Positions 41,937 through 51,229 of a stretch of DNA of 64,000 nt are shown here, piece after piece. The notes under the pieces are model-generated. The model had not been told where the DNA came from. It saw nothing but the letters and a program-made list of their open reading frames with translations, and did not search any database. This DNA comes from Chitinophaga niabensis (GTDB lineage: Bacteria; Bacteroidota; Bacteroidia; Chitinophagales; Chitinophagaceae): positions 2,175,001-2,239,000 of the forward strand of contig NZ_CP154260.1 in NCBI RefSeq assembly GCF_039545795.1, given 5' to 3'. The number at the start of each line of letters is the position of its first letter. Position 1 is the stretch's first letter. The translations under genes and the position numbers were made by a program.

Positions 41937-43223
41937 TTATGCTTTAGGTAACTTATAACCATTGTGATATGCTGCCGCCATCAGCTTATTGGCAGCTGCA
42001 TCCGTGAATGCCTGTTTCCCTTTATCCCAGAACACCTTTTTGCCGGTTTTAAAGGCAATATTTCCCATCTGCGCATTCACCGCTACATTGGCGCCGGTTT
42101 GAATATCGCAGCGCAGATCACTGAGCTTGCGGGATTTGATCACTTCCAGGAAGTTTTTGGTATGTTTCACCAGGCCATTGTCAGAAGCTTTTGTATAAGG
42201 GATGGCTTCCATTTTGCCTTTCTCCGGGATCACTTCCCATCCGCCACGGTCCAGCACCAGCGTACCGTTATTGCCAATGAAGGCAATCCCGTGCGTACGG
42301 CCATAAGGGCCTCCGTCAATACCGGTTGCGTGTTCCCACTGCATATTGAAACCTTCGAATTCGTAAATAGCGGTAAGTGTATCAGGAGTTTCAGCTGCAT
42401 CATCCGGGTAAGCGAATTTGCCGCCGGCCGCTACTACAGATTTGGGATTGGAGGCTTTCATGCCATACAGCGCATAATCGATGAGATGTACACCCCAGTC
42501 TGTCATTAAACCGCCTGCATAATCCCAGTACCAGCGGAAATTGAAATGGAAACGGTTCGGATCAAAGGGGCGTTGCTGAGCGGGGCCGAGCCAGGCGGTA
42601 TAGTCTACGCCTGCCGGTGGCTGGGTGATGGCCTGTTTGGGAATGGACTTCATCCAGCCCATATAAGCCCAGGCCTTTACCAGCCTTACATTTCCCAGTT
42701 TGCCGGAATGCACAAAGTCTATCGCATCCTGGAAGTGCTGCATGCTGCGTTGCCACTGGCCCACCTGTACAACCCGGTTATGGCGTTGCTGGGCAGCCAT
42801 CATAGCGCGGCATTCCAGGATGGAATTACCGATCGGCTTTTCCACATACACATCTTTTCCTGCGGAGCAGGCATCCGTCATTTGCAGGCAGTGCCAGTGG
42901 TCCGGCGTGCCTATTACAACAGCATCAATGTCTTTATCTTCCAGCAGTTTACGGTAATCTGCATAGAGTTTTACCTTGATGTTCTTTTTGGCCAGTTCTG
43001 CCGCGCGTTTCTCCAGTACGTTTTTGTCAACATCACAAAGCGCTACGCATTCTGCCTCCGGGTGATTGAGCAGGGCGTTCAGATCGCTCCATCCCATACC
43101 GTTGATGCCAATAGCGGCAAAACGGATACGGTCACTGGGTGCTATAGCGCGCAGTGAAGAGGGTAAGAGGGCTGAACCTGCCAGGAAAGCGGAGGTATTG
43201 AGCAGGAAATTCCTTCTGTGCAT
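41937..43223 (-). CDS. Tat-exported Gfo/Idh/MocA family oxidoreductase
   Basis: A 428-residue oxidoreductase with a twin-arginine signal (HRRNFLLNTSAFLAGSALL), so it is probably exported folded with its cofactor. The Rossmann part reads IRFAAIGINGMGWSDL, then ALCDVDK and VVIGTPDHWHCLQM. EKPIGNS is the usual EKP motif near residue 128. The C-terminal half is the GFO_IDH_MocA sheet domain. In Bacteroidota such enzymes oxidise sugars, often at C3. It is followed 12 bp later by DUF1080. The substrate is inferred, not read. Confidence 0.92.
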   Translation of the reverse strand: MHRRNFLLNTSAFLAGSALLPSSLRAIAPSDRIRFAAIGINGMGWSDLNALLNHPEAECVALCDVDKNVLEKRAAELAKKNIKVKLYADYRKLLEDKDIDAVVIGTPDHWHCLQMTDACSAGKDVYVEKPIGNSILECRAMMAAQQRHNRVVQVGQWQRSMQHFQDAIDFVHSGKLGNVRLVKAWAYMGWMKSIPKQAITQPPAGVDYTAWLGPAQQRPFDPNRFHFNFRWYWDYAGGLMTDWGVHLIDYALYGMKASNPKSVVAAGGKFAYPDDAAETPDTLTAIYEFEGFNMQWEHATGIDGGPYGRTHGIAFIGNNGTLVLDRGGWEVIPEKGKMEAIPYTKASDNGLVKHTKNFLEVIKSRKLSDLRCDIQTGANVAVNAQMGNIAFKTGKKVFWDKGKQAFTDAAANKLMAAAYHNGYKLPKA

Positions 43224-43287
43224 AAAGTTTTCATTTGGTTAAGACGTGGAAAAAATCCTAACCAAGATATAAAATTCAATCAGACAA

Positions 43288-44787
43288 TTATAATTCTTCC
43301 TCGGTATCTTCTTCCGTTGTGCTGAAGTTCATCATGGTACCCAGCAGATCGGAGAAGCGGGTGGAATTCTCAATGGTCTTTTTGCTCAGCAGGGAATAGG
43401 CAGAAAGGCCGTGTAAGACCATTTCCATCATCAGCAGCGACTCCTGCTTATTGGCTTTCGGGAAAAGCTGTTTTACCAGGTCCGGCAGGCCGGCCACGTT
43501 CTGCAAAGCGGCTTCGTACTGTTTGTCCGTAGTATCCTGGAGCAGCTGAACGCTGTTCCCTTTGTCAAACCACTGAATGATGCTGCGGTATGGGTTCACA
43601 TCCGCTGCTCCTGCTTTGCGTTTCTTGAAAGCATCCGGGTTGGGGAAGTATTGGGCAAAAAGGGTGCGTACACTCTTTTCCAGCAGGTTTAAAGCTACCT
43701 GCAGGGGGCCTTCCTGTTCCCCTTCGTACACCAGCTCTATTTTACCGGTGATGGCTGGTATAATGCCCTGCAGATCGTTGATCCGCACAAAGGTGTTTTT
43801 CTCTTTATTGATAATGGCCCTGCGTTCCGCCGCACTGATGGCATTTTCAAAGGCGGCAATGGTAAGCCTTGCGGAAACACCGCTCTTTTTATCCACCCAT
43901 TCACTGCTACGCGCTTCAAAAGCAACCTGCTCTATCAGTCTTTTAATGATGTCCGGCATTTGCACCAGGCCCTGCTGTTCCGCATGTATATTGGCTTCCT
44001 GTTCTGTGATCAGCAGGGAGTTTTCCAGCGTTTTGGGATAGTGGGTGATGATCTGGCTTTCTATCCGGTCTTTCAGCGGCGTAACAATAGCACCACGGTT
44101 CGTGTAGTCCTCCGGGTTAGCGGTGAACACAAAGAGGATATCCAGCGGCATCCTTACTTTGAACCCGCGGATCTGGATATCTCCTTCCTGCAGTATGTTA
44201 AAGAGCGCCACCTGTATGCGGGCCTGCAGATCGGGCAGTTCGTTGATCACAAAAATGCCGCGGTTGGAGCGGGGGATGATGCCGAAGTGGATCACCCTTT
44301 CATCCGCGTAGGTCAGTTTCTCATTGGCTGCTTTGATAGGGTCCACATCGCCGATCAGGTCTGCTACGGACACATCCGGTGTGGCCAGTTTCTCACCGTA
44401 ACGTGCTGCACGGGGCAGCCAGTCGATCGGTGTTTTATCGCCCATATTGGCCACCATATCCCGCCCGTAATGGGAGAGGGGCGCAAAAGGATTGTCGTTT
44501 ATTTCGGAACCGGCAATGATGGGGATGAATTCATCCAGTAATTCCGTCATTTGCCTGGCCATACGCGTTTTGGCCTGCCCCCGTAAACCCAGGAACAGGA
44601 TGTTGTGCCGGCTAAGGATGGCTCTTTCCGTATCGGGGATCACCGTATCATCGTAACCGATGATGCCGGGGAAGGTGCTTTCTTTTCCTTTTAATTTTTC
44701 TATGAGGTTCTGGCGGATCTCTTCCTTTACAGTTCTGTATACGTAACCGCTCTTTTTGAGATCGCCGAGTGTTTTGATCTTTTCCAT
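43288..44787 (-). CDS. MoxR/ChlI-type AAA+ ATPase
   Basis: A 499-residue AAA+ protein of the MoxR/Mg-chelatase group. The P-loop reads GLRGQAKT (67-74): a Lys-Thr pair is present but the Gly usually before Lys is Ala. The Walker B reads IFVINELPDL with Asn182-Glu183 for the usual Asp-Glu. Sensor-like residues (FVFTANPEDY, then NRGAIVTPLKDRI) are in place. Such ATPases act with VWA proteins to remodel or mature partner proteins. It lies 18 bp after the VWA gene, which supports a pair. The acidic tail (TTEEDTEEEL) is distinctive. Confidence 0.88.
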   Translation of the reverse strand: MEKIKTLGDLKKSGYVYRTVKEEIRQNLIEKLKGKESTFPGIIGYDDTVIPDTERAILSRHNILFLGLRGQAKTRMARQMTELLDEFIPIIAGSEINDNPFAPLSHYGRDMVANMGDKTPIDWLPRAARYGEKLATPDVSVADLIGDVDPIKAANEKLTYADERVIHFGIIPRSNRGIFVINELPDLQARIQVALFNILQEGDIQIRGFKVRMPLDILFVFTANPEDYTNRGAIVTPLKDRIESQIITHYPKTLENSLLITEQEANIHAEQQGLVQMPDIIKRLIEQVAFEARSSEWVDKKSGVSARLTIAAFENAISAAERRAIINKEKNTFVRINDLQGIIPAITGKIELVYEGEQEGPLQVALNLLEKSVRTLFAQYFPNPDAFKKRKAGAADVNPYRSIIQWFDKGNSVQLLQDTTDKQYEAALQNVAGLPDLVKQLFPKANKQESLLMMEMVLHGLSAYSLLSKKTIENSTRFSDLLGTMMNFSTTEEDTEEEL

Positions 44788-44805
44788 GTCTCGTGTTTCT
44801 TGTGA

Positions 44806-45900
44806 TTATACTTTTTTCCTTTTCCCGCTTTCAAAATCATAGAACAGGAACTGCCCTAGCTGATCTGTGCCGGAGAAGAAAGCTTTACCATTATTGGTTT
44901 CCGTGAATTCATTCACAAACTGCTGCAGCCAGGGATCGGTAGCCACCATAAAAGTAGTGATGGGGATCTTCAGTTTTTTGCACTGCGCTGCCAGGTTCAG
45001 CGTACGGTTCAGGATCTTGCGGTCCAGCCCGAAGCTGTTTTTGTAATAGGATTTGCCCTGTTTAAGGCAGGTGGGCTTCCCGTCTGTGATCATAAAGATC
45101 TGCTTGTTGGGATTGCGCCGCCTCCGCAGGATGTCCATGGCCAGTTCCAGGCCGGCTACAGTATTGGTGTGGTAAGGGCCTACCTGTAAATAAGGGAGGT
45201 CTTTGATCTCTATCTGCCAGGCATCATTGCCGAACACAATGATATCCAGGGTGTCCTTGGGGTAACGGGTGGTGATCAGCTCGCTGAGGGCCATGGCCAC
45301 TTTTTTAGCGGGCGTGATCCGGTCTTCCCCATAAAGGATCATGGAATGGGAGATGTCTATCATCAGGGCCGTGGAAGTCTGGGTTTTGAAGTCTGTTTCC
45401 CTGATCTCCAGGTCGTCCTGCTGCATGGAGAAGGCGTCTATGCCGTGATTGATCTGGGCATTGCGGATGGAGGCTGTCATGTCTATCTGCTCCAGCGGAT
45501 CCCCGAACTCGTAGGGGCGTGTTTCCGCATTCATTTCATCTCCCATGCCGGATTTACGGATGTTATGGTCGCCGATGGAAGATTTCTTCAGTTTCCCGAA
45601 TATTTCGTCCAACGCGCGCTTTCGGATGGTTTGTTCTGTTTTGGATGTTATTGCAAAATTGCCGTTCTCCTCGTTTTCACGAATAAAACCCTTGTCTTTC
45701 AGATCCTGTATAAAGTCCCCTATGCCATACTCGTTGTTGCTCAACTGGTATTCTTTATCTAACTCAGTGAGCCACTGTAGTGCTTCCGCTACGTCACCGC
45801 TGGTGTAAGTGAGTAACTGGGTAAAAATGTCCAGCAGCTTCTCAAACGGCGACTGGCTATTTTCGGACGGATCGTACCTGGAGAAAATAAAGCCTTTCAT
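44806..45900 (-). CDS. VWA domain protein paired with the MoxR ATPase
   Basis: A 364-residue cytosolic protein with an intact MIDAS motif DISHS (182-186) in a von Willebrand factor A domain (about 175-350). The MIDAS-supporting TDG is in MITDGKPTC. The N-terminal 170 residues are helical and charged, with no known motif. No signal peptide or membrane anchor is present. VWA-MoxR pairs form metal-dependent chaperone-like systems. It is first in the operon, 18 bp before the ATPase. Its client is unknown. Confidence 0.9.
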   Translation of the reverse strand: MKGFIFSRYDPSENSQSPFEKLLDIFTQLLTYTSGDVAEALQWLTELDKEYQLSNNEYGIGDFIQDLKDKGFIRENEENGNFAITSKTEQTIRKRALDEIFGKLKKSSIGDHNIRKSGMGDEMNAETRPYEFGDPLEQIDMTASIRNAQINHGIDAFSMQQDDLEIRETDFKTQTSTALMIDISHSMILYGEDRITPAKKVAMALSELITTRYPKDTLDIIVFGNDAWQIEIKDLPYLQVGPYHTNTVAGLELAMDILRRRRNPNKQIFMITDGKPTCLKQGKSYYKNSFGLDRKILNRTLNLAAQCKKLKIPITTFMVATDPWLQQFVNEFTETNNGKAFFSGTDQLGQFLFYDFESGKRKKV

Positions 45901-46019
45901 ATCAGGACTAAATTACGATAAAATGAGTTACCACACCTTTTCTGCTGTTATCCTTGCATTACTGAAAAAAGGCGCTTAATTTTCCAGCATCTTTCATTAC
46001 GGAAAAATTGATCACGTCT

Positions 46020-46862
46020 ATGATTTCACTGAAAAAAGGCTTGCTGGCAATGGGTTTGATGGCTGTTATGTATGCCATGCCTGCCGCTGCACAGCAAAAA
46101 GAAGCTAAACTGGGTTGGAAATTTGGAGCCCAGGCTTATTCATTCAGACTTTTTACCCTGGCAGAGGCCCTGGATAAAATGGATTCCTGCGGACTGCAGT
46201 ATGTGGAATGTTACCCCGGCCAAACCATCGGTGGTGGTATTGAAGGGAAAATGGACTACAAGATGGACGCCGCCAAGCGTGCCCAGGTGCTGGACCTCCT
46301 GAAAAGCAAAAAGAAAACCATGCTGGCTTTTGGTGTGGTGAACGGCAATAATGAAACAGAGTGGAGGCAGATCTTTGAATTTGCCAAAGCAATGGGCATT
46401 AAGAGCATCACTTCAGAACCTGCCCGTAAGGACCTGGATATTGTGTCCAAGCTCTGCGATGAGTACAAGATCAGACTGGCCATCCACGATCACCCGAAAC
46501 CAACCCGTTACTGGCATCCTGACAGTGTGCTGGCAGCCATCAACGGCCGTAGCAAATACATGGGCGCCTGCGCGGATATTGGTCACTGGGTACGCTCAGG
46601 CCTGGATCCTGTAGAGTGCATCCAGAAACTGAACGGCAAAGTGTTCAGCCTGCACTTCAAAGACCTGAACGAAAAATCGCGTGAAGCGCATGATGTGATC
46701 TGGACCACCGGTGTTTCCAATATGGAAGGTGTGTTGAAAGAGCTGAAAAAACAGAAGTTCCAGGGCCTTTTCTCTGCGGAGTATGAGCATAACTGGCAGA
46801 ACAGCGTACCGGATATCACGCAAAGCGTGAAGAATATCAGGGCGGTGATCGAGAAATTATAA
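46020..46862 (+). CDS. Exported TIM-barrel sugar isomerase/epimerase
   Basis: A 280-residue protein of the xylose-isomerase-like TIM barrel family. It has a signal peptide ending YAMPAAAQQ and the barrel features FGAQAYSFRLF, YVECYPGQ, LAIHDHPKP, ACADIGHW, FSLHFKDL and FSAEYEHN. Acidic and His residues in the last four could bind a divalent metal. The ATG at 46020 is chosen over a TTG at 46008. Similar exported enzymes occur with Gfo/Idh/MocA and DUF1080 in keto-sugar degradation. Here it is divergent, about 3 kb from those genes, with the MoxR/VWA pair between. A strong terminator follows. Confidence 0.88.
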   Translation: MISLKKGLLAMGLMAVMYAMPAAAQQKEAKLGWKFGAQAYSFRLFTLAEALDKMDSCGLQYVECYPGQTIGGGIEGKMDYKMDAAKRAQVLDLLKSKKKTMLAFGVVNGNNETEWRQIFEFAKAMGIKSITSEPARKDLDIVSKLCDEYKIRLAIHDHPKPTRYWHPDSVLAAINGRSKYMGACADIGHWVRSGLDPVECIQKLNGKVFSLHFKDLNEKSREAHDVIWTTGVSNMEGVLKELKKQKFQGLFSAEYEHNWQNSVPDITQSVKNIRAVIEKL

Positions 46863-46878
46863 TCTTCTTAAAAGCTTT

Positions 46879-46907
46879 TAAAAGCCATCCTTAGGGGTGG
46901 CTTTTTT
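46879..46907 (+). terminator. Terminator after the isomerase gene
   Basis: AAAAGCCATCC pairs with GGGTGGCTTTT (one G-U) around the loop TTAG, followed by a T-run. The palindrome TTAAAAGCTTTTAA at 46869-46880 lies just before it. Confidence 0.85.
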
Positions 46908-46996
46908 CATTGGAAGCGTTCCATGAACTCCCGGGATATATCAGGATAAGATGAAATGTAAACCGGACAGTAACTGTTCGTATTCGGACAAATATA

Positions 46997-47004
46997 TAAA
47001 TTTG
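46997..47004 (+). promoter_or_regulatory. -7 box TAAATTTG before the FtsX-like permease
   Basis: TAAATTTG matches TAnnTTTG, 81 bp before the ATG at 47086. No TTG -33 is seen at the right distance, so the call is weak. Confidence 0.35.
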
Positions 47005-47085
47005 TTATTGTTTAAGTTCGTTACTCCGAATGGCTTCAATTGTGGCAGTCTTGTTGTTGTTTATCCATCACCAAAATCCGCCCAG

Positions 47086-49548
47086 ATGTTTAAAAACTAC
47101 TTAAAGATCGCTTTCCGGAACCTGTTAAAGAACAAGGTTTATTCTTTGATCAACATTTTTGGGTTGGCCATAGGTATGGCAGCCTGTTTTTTCATTTTTC
47201 AATATATACGTTTTGAATTAAGCTACGATAAGTTCCATGTGAACGGTGAAAACATTTACCGTGTTCCCATCACTCATGTCCGCGGTTTTTCACAGGGCGC
47301 CAATATACTCAACCACCCGGCCGTAGGCCCTGCCATGAAAGCGGAATTTCCTGAAGTAATTGCGCAGGCAAGGATCGCACCCGCCGGTGTTTTTGAAAAA
47401 AACATCACCGTATCCCACGATGACGGAAAAGGAAATGTAACCAGGTTTAATGAAAGCAGGATCTTCGTTGCCGACCCTTCTTTTCTCACCATGTTCTCTT
47501 TTCCTTTCGTGGAAGGAGACCCAGCCACTGCGTTGAACGAGCCCGGGAATATTGTGATCTCGGAAACCACCGCCAGGAAATATTTCGGTAATAGCAGCGC
47601 CCTCAATCAAACGCTTGACTTCAATGGAGGACCCCTTAAGGTAACAGGTATTTTCAGGGATATACCGGAAAACTCGCATATCAAATTTGATCTGCTGGCC
47701 AATATCAATATTGGAGGGTCGAATTTCGGGTTAACAGAGTGGGGCTGGCCGGAGTTTTACAATTATGTTCAATTAAAGCCTGGTACCGATCCTAAAAAGG
47801 TAGAGGCAAAATTCCCTGCCTTCGTGAATAATCACCTGGGCGCCAAAATGAAAGAACTGAATTTTAAGGTTATATACAGTTTGCAGCCCCTGGGAGATAT
47901 ACATCTCAAATCCAATTATTCAGGAGAACTGGAAGTGAACGGCAGCCAGAGTGCTATTTATTTCCTGAGCATCCTGGGTGTTTTTATCATCGTTATCGCC
48001 TGGATCAACTATATCAACCTTTCTACTGCCAAGTCCATGGAACGGGCCAGGGAAGTAGGATTGCGGAAAGTAGTTGGTGCCACGCGTATGCAACTCAGCA
48101 CACAGTTTATTTTTGAATCCCTGATCATCAATTGCATTGCACTGCTGATGGCAACGATGATGGTGATTGCCTTCACACCTTATTTTGAGCAGTTTATCGG
48201 CAAACATATCGGCGAAGCTTTTATCAACTCCGGCCTGTGGAAACGCTGGTATTTCTGGGGCATCTTCTTCGCGGTTTTCATTGCGGGGGCATTACAGGTA
48301 GGTGCTTATCCTGCATTCATCTTATCATCTTTCAAACCGATCATCGTATTGAAAGGGAAACTCCTGCCGGCAAAAGGAGGCATCTCTCTTCGCAAAGCAT
48401 TAGTGGCATTTCAGTTCGTTCTCTCTATCATATTGATTGCAGGTACTATTACTATGTACAGCCAGCTATCCTATATGCGCAACCAGGAGCTGGGCTATAA
48501 GCAGGATCAGTTGTTTGTTATTAAAGTACCACCACCAAGGGATTCCACCTATCATTCACAACTAAGTTTCTTTCGATCAGAGATCGAAAGAAATCCGGCC
48601 ATTGGCAGTATGACCTCCTCCAAGGACATACCCGGCAGCCGCATCTATGGACGTAATGGCGTAAGAAAAGCTGATGAGGATAAAACAAAGGATTTTATGA
48701 TCGGGTTAACGGAAATTGATAAGCATTTTATACCGGTATACCAGATGCAACTGGCGGCAGGTACTAATATCCCGCAAGATGAATCTGTGAATGTATTTGA
48801 GACAAAGCAGGCCAAAGTTTTGATCAACGAAACACTGGTGACAAAACTGGGTTATCCAAACAATGAGGCGGCCCTTAATGAAAGAGTGATCTTCACATCC
48901 TGGTTCGGTGATATTAATTGTGAGATAGTGGGGGTGGTGAAGAATTATCACCAAAGGTCATTGAAGGATAAATATGAACCTACGCTCTTTTACTATTTCA
49001 ACCAGGCAATACCGAATTATTTTTCCATGAATGTGGGTACAAAAGACCTGTCAAAAAACCTCGCTTATATAGAAGCATTATTTAAGAAAACTTTCCCTCA
49101 CGCTGCGTACGAAAGTTTTTTCCTGGATGAACATTTCGATAAGCAATACCGCACAGACCAGCAGTTTGGCAATATATTCGGCCTCTTCACCATACTGGCT
49201 ATCATTGTTGCCTGCCTGGGACTTATTGGCCTGTCTACCTACGCTATTAAACTCCGTACCAAAGAGATCGGTATCAGAAAAGTACTGGGCTCTACTACTT
49301 ATGCTATCGTGTATCTTTTTTCCAAAGACTTCATTCAGCTGGTAGGTATTGCAGCGATTGTGGCTTTCCCGATCATCTACATGGGAGCCAATGAATGGCT
49401 CAGCAATTTTGCTTTCCATATCAACCTGAGCTGGTTCATTTTTGCGGGGCCTCCTTTATTGCTGCTGCTGATCTCTTTGCTTACCATCGGCTGGCAGAGC
49501 TTTAAAGCTGCATTAGCCAATCCGGTGAACAGCTTGCGGAATGAATAA
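47086..49548 (+). CDS. ABC transporter permease, FtsX/MacB type
   Basis: An 820-residue permease of the MacB/FtsX type: MacB_PCD N-terminal domains and two FtsX transmembrane blocks. The start MFKNYLKIAFRNLLKNKVYSLINIFGLAIGMAACFFIF is the hallmark of this family in Bacteroidota. The repeat IAWINYINLSTAKSMERAREVGLRKVVGATRMQL and a second, TYAIKLRTKEIGIRKVLGST, mark the two cores. The large extracytoplasmic region is about 430-620. The ATG at 47086 is preferred to upstream in-frame codons, which encode no familiar sequence. A matching ATPase is not adjacent: the next gene is a different AAA type. Confidence 0.93.
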   Translation: MFKNYLKIAFRNLLKNKVYSLINIFGLAIGMAACFFIFQYIRFELSYDKFHVNGENIYRVPITHVRGFSQGANILNHPAVGPAMKAEFPEVIAQARIAPAGVFEKNITVSHDDGKGNVTRFNESRIFVADPSFLTMFSFPFVEGDPATALNEPGNIVISETTARKYFGNSSALNQTLDFNGGPLKVTGIFRDIPENSHIKFDLLANINIGGSNFGLTEWGWPEFYNYVQLKPGTDPKKVEAKFPAFVNNHLGAKMKELNFKVIYSLQPLGDIHLKSNYSGELEVNGSQSAIYFLSILGVFIIVIAWINYINLSTAKSMERAREVGLRKVVGATRMQLSTQFIFESLIINCIALLMATMMVIAFTPYFEQFIGKHIGEAFINSGLWKRWYFWGIFFAVFIAGALQVGAYPAFILSSFKPIIVLKGKLLPAKGGISLRKALVAFQFVLSIILIAGTITMYSQLSYMRNQELGYKQDQLFVIKVPPPRDSTYHSQLSFFRSEIERNPAIGSMTSSKDIPGSRIYGRNGVRKADEDKTKDFMIGLTEIDKHFIPVYQMQLAAGTNIPQDESVNVFETKQAKVLINETLVTKLGYPNNEAALNERVIFTSWFGDINCEIVGVVKNYHQRSLKDKYEPTLFYYFNQAIPNYFSMNVGTKDLSKNLAYIEALFKKTFPHAAYESFFLDEHFDKQYRTDQQFGNIFGLFTILAIIVACLGLIGLSTYAIKLRTKEIGIRKVLGSTTYAIVYLFSKDFIQLVGIAAIVAFPIIYMGANEWLSNFAFHINLSWFIFAGPPLLLLLISLLTIGWQSFKAALANPVNSLRNE

Positions 49549-49556
49549 GCTTTAGT

Positions 49557-50306
49557 ATGTTTGTTGTGAGTATGCCATTCCTATCTCACATATCACTACC
49601 GCCCTTGCCATATGGCAGTTACCTTCATCATATTCCAAGCCTGGGCAAGGGATTGGAACTTGAGCTGAAAAATAACGTAACGTTCTTTGTTGGCGAAAAT
49701 GGATCAGGGAAGTCTACCTTGCTGGAAGGCATTGCAGAAAAGTGCGGGTTTGCGCTCAGGGGCGGCAACCGGAATCACAATTTTAATACCGGTCACCGGT
49801 TTGAAGGATACGAATCGGCACTGGCGTCTCACCTGACGCTGTCCTGGAAACCACGGAAGATCAACGATGGCTTTTTCATGAGGGCAGAAAGCTTTTTTAA
49901 TTTTGCTTCCTATATTGATGAAATAGCCCGTGAAGACCGCCGTGTTCTACAGGCTTATGGCGGTCGGTCGCTGCATGAGCAATCACACGGAGAATCGTTC
50001 CTCTCTTTATTTAATAATCAATTCGAGTCAGGCATCTATATCCTCGATGAACCTGAAGCAGCGTTGTCGCCGGCAAGGATCCTGGCTTTTATGTCTGTCA
50101 TACATGAACTCGAACGAAGCGGCCGGGCGCAGTTCCTGATAGCCACTCATTCGCCGATGCTTATTTGCTACCCCGGCGCCGCTATTTACCAGTTTGATGA
50201 AAGCGGTATCCGTGAAACCAGCTACGAGGATACGGAGCATTTTAATCTCACTAAATCTTTTTTAGATAATCCGGCATTATACCTTCGGCATTTGATGAAT
50301 GAGTAA
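49557..50306 (+). CDS. AAA family ATPase (ABC-like, AAA_21/23 type)
   Basis: A 249-residue ATPase with Walker A GENGSGKST (46-54) and Walker B IYILDEPEAALS (about 155-165), followed by THSPML with the switch His. It lacks the LSGGQ signature typical of transport ABC proteins; instead SHGESFLSLF is at the expected place. So it belongs to the SMC-like AAA_21/AAA_23 group seen in defence and regulatory proteins. It starts 8 bp after the permease stop, so the two may be co-transcribed. Whether it serves that permease is unclear. The next gene converges. Confidence 0.88.
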   Translation: MFVVSMPFLSHISLPPLPYGSYLHHIPSLGKGLELELKNNVTFFVGENGSGKSTLLEGIAEKCGFALRGGNRNHNFNTGHRFEGYESALASHLTLSWKPRKINDGFFMRAESFFNFASYIDEIAREDRRVLQAYGGRSLHEQSHGESFLSLFNNQFESGIYILDEPEAALSPARILAFMSVIHELERSGRAQFLIATHSPMLICYPGAAIYQFDESGIRETSYEDTEHFNLTKSFLDNPALYLRHLMNE

Positions 50307-50317
50307 GCGGATAGCTT

Positions 50318-51226
50318 TTACCTGATTATAACCACCCTGCTACTCAAACTAAATCCGCTAAAACAGCCGATCACATTCTCGCCACTAACGGTACCCAGCA
50401 GCTTTACCGGTGTTGCAAATGGCCCGCCGTTGGATCTTGCTTTATTAAAGCTGTCCCAGAAATTGTAAACCTTTCTTTCCAAACTGATCATGTGGAATAG
50501 AACGGTATCTCCCACTTCAAAACTGCGTTGCATAGTTAAGCCCATATATTGGCCGTTCACCAGATCGTCCGTACCCGTTACGAAGCGGCTGTTTTCCATT
50601 CCTCCCCAACCCAGGTTAAAGCGCTCATTACGCCCCTGCCAATAGTACATTTGGGTATTGCCAATAGTATCCGGTTCCTGGTAATGTACGGTGATGCGTG
50701 CTCTCTGCGTAACTGTATCTTCATCCACATCGGTAAAGTAGTCGCCAACAGTGAGGGTATCTATCTGTACGGGTTGTAACAATGCGGTAATTGCAGTGTA
50801 TTTTTTCCCTTCCGCTTCAATCTCAAGCAGGTAGTGTTTACCTGGCCGGCCGCGCAATGCACCGGCGGGATTGGTAACAAGTGTGGTGTCGAAATAGATA
50901 CCCGGCAGCAATGTTTCCGTGATACCGGGTATAGCGGCTTCTTTCAGCAACTTCCTGGTGCGGGCATCCCATTGATACGTGTTATCCGCCAGCAGTGTAC
51001 CTTCTGTTATACTCACCGTAGCGCCGGTTACCGGCGTGTTTTCGAAATTTGGCGCATAATAATCCTGGCTGCGCCCAAGGATCACATAATTATACAATGG
51101 TATTTCATTGTTGATATATGCCTCCACCACCAGTTGCGGCGGCGAGGCCTTGATATTAATATCGAAGTCCCGTTCGCAGGAAACCATCGTTATACTTGTT
51201 ATCAGTATTAATCTCAGCACTTTCAT
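50318..51226 (-). CDS. DUF4249 lipoprotein
   Basis: A 302-residue outer-membrane-side lipoprotein. The signal ends ITMVSC with a lipobox-like Cys17. The DUF4249 pattern is seen in PPQLVVEAYINNEIPLYNYVILGRSQDYYAPNFENTPVTGATVSI, GKHYLLEIEAEGKKYTAITALLQPVQIDTL and the C-terminal RKVYNFWDSFNKARSNGGPFATPVKLLGTV. DUF4249 proteins accompany TonB receptors in Bacteroidota, where they likely act as the substrate-handling lipoprotein. It starts only 3 bp after the stop of the TonB receptor, so the pair forms an operon. Confidence 0.9.
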   Translation of the reverse strand: MKVLRLILITSITMVSCERDFDINIKASPPQLVVEAYINNEIPLYNYVILGRSQDYYAPNFENTPVTGATVSITEGTLLADNTYQWDARTRKLLKEAAIPGITETLLPGIYFDTTLVTNPAGALRGRPGKHYLLEIEAEGKKYTAITALLQPVQIDTLTVGDYFTDVDEDTVTQRARITVHYQEPDTIGNTQMYYWQGRNERFNLGWGGMENSRFVTGTDDLVNGQYMGLTMQRSFEVGDTVLFHMISLERKVYNFWDSFNKARSNGGPFATPVKLLGTVSGENVIGCFSGFSLSSRVVIIR

Positions 51227-51229
51227 CTT

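Noticed and set aside
46951..47085. 45-codon upstream extension of the permease gene
   Set aside because: The family starts at MFKNYLKIAFRNLLKN and the extension contains the -7-like box and no known sequence.
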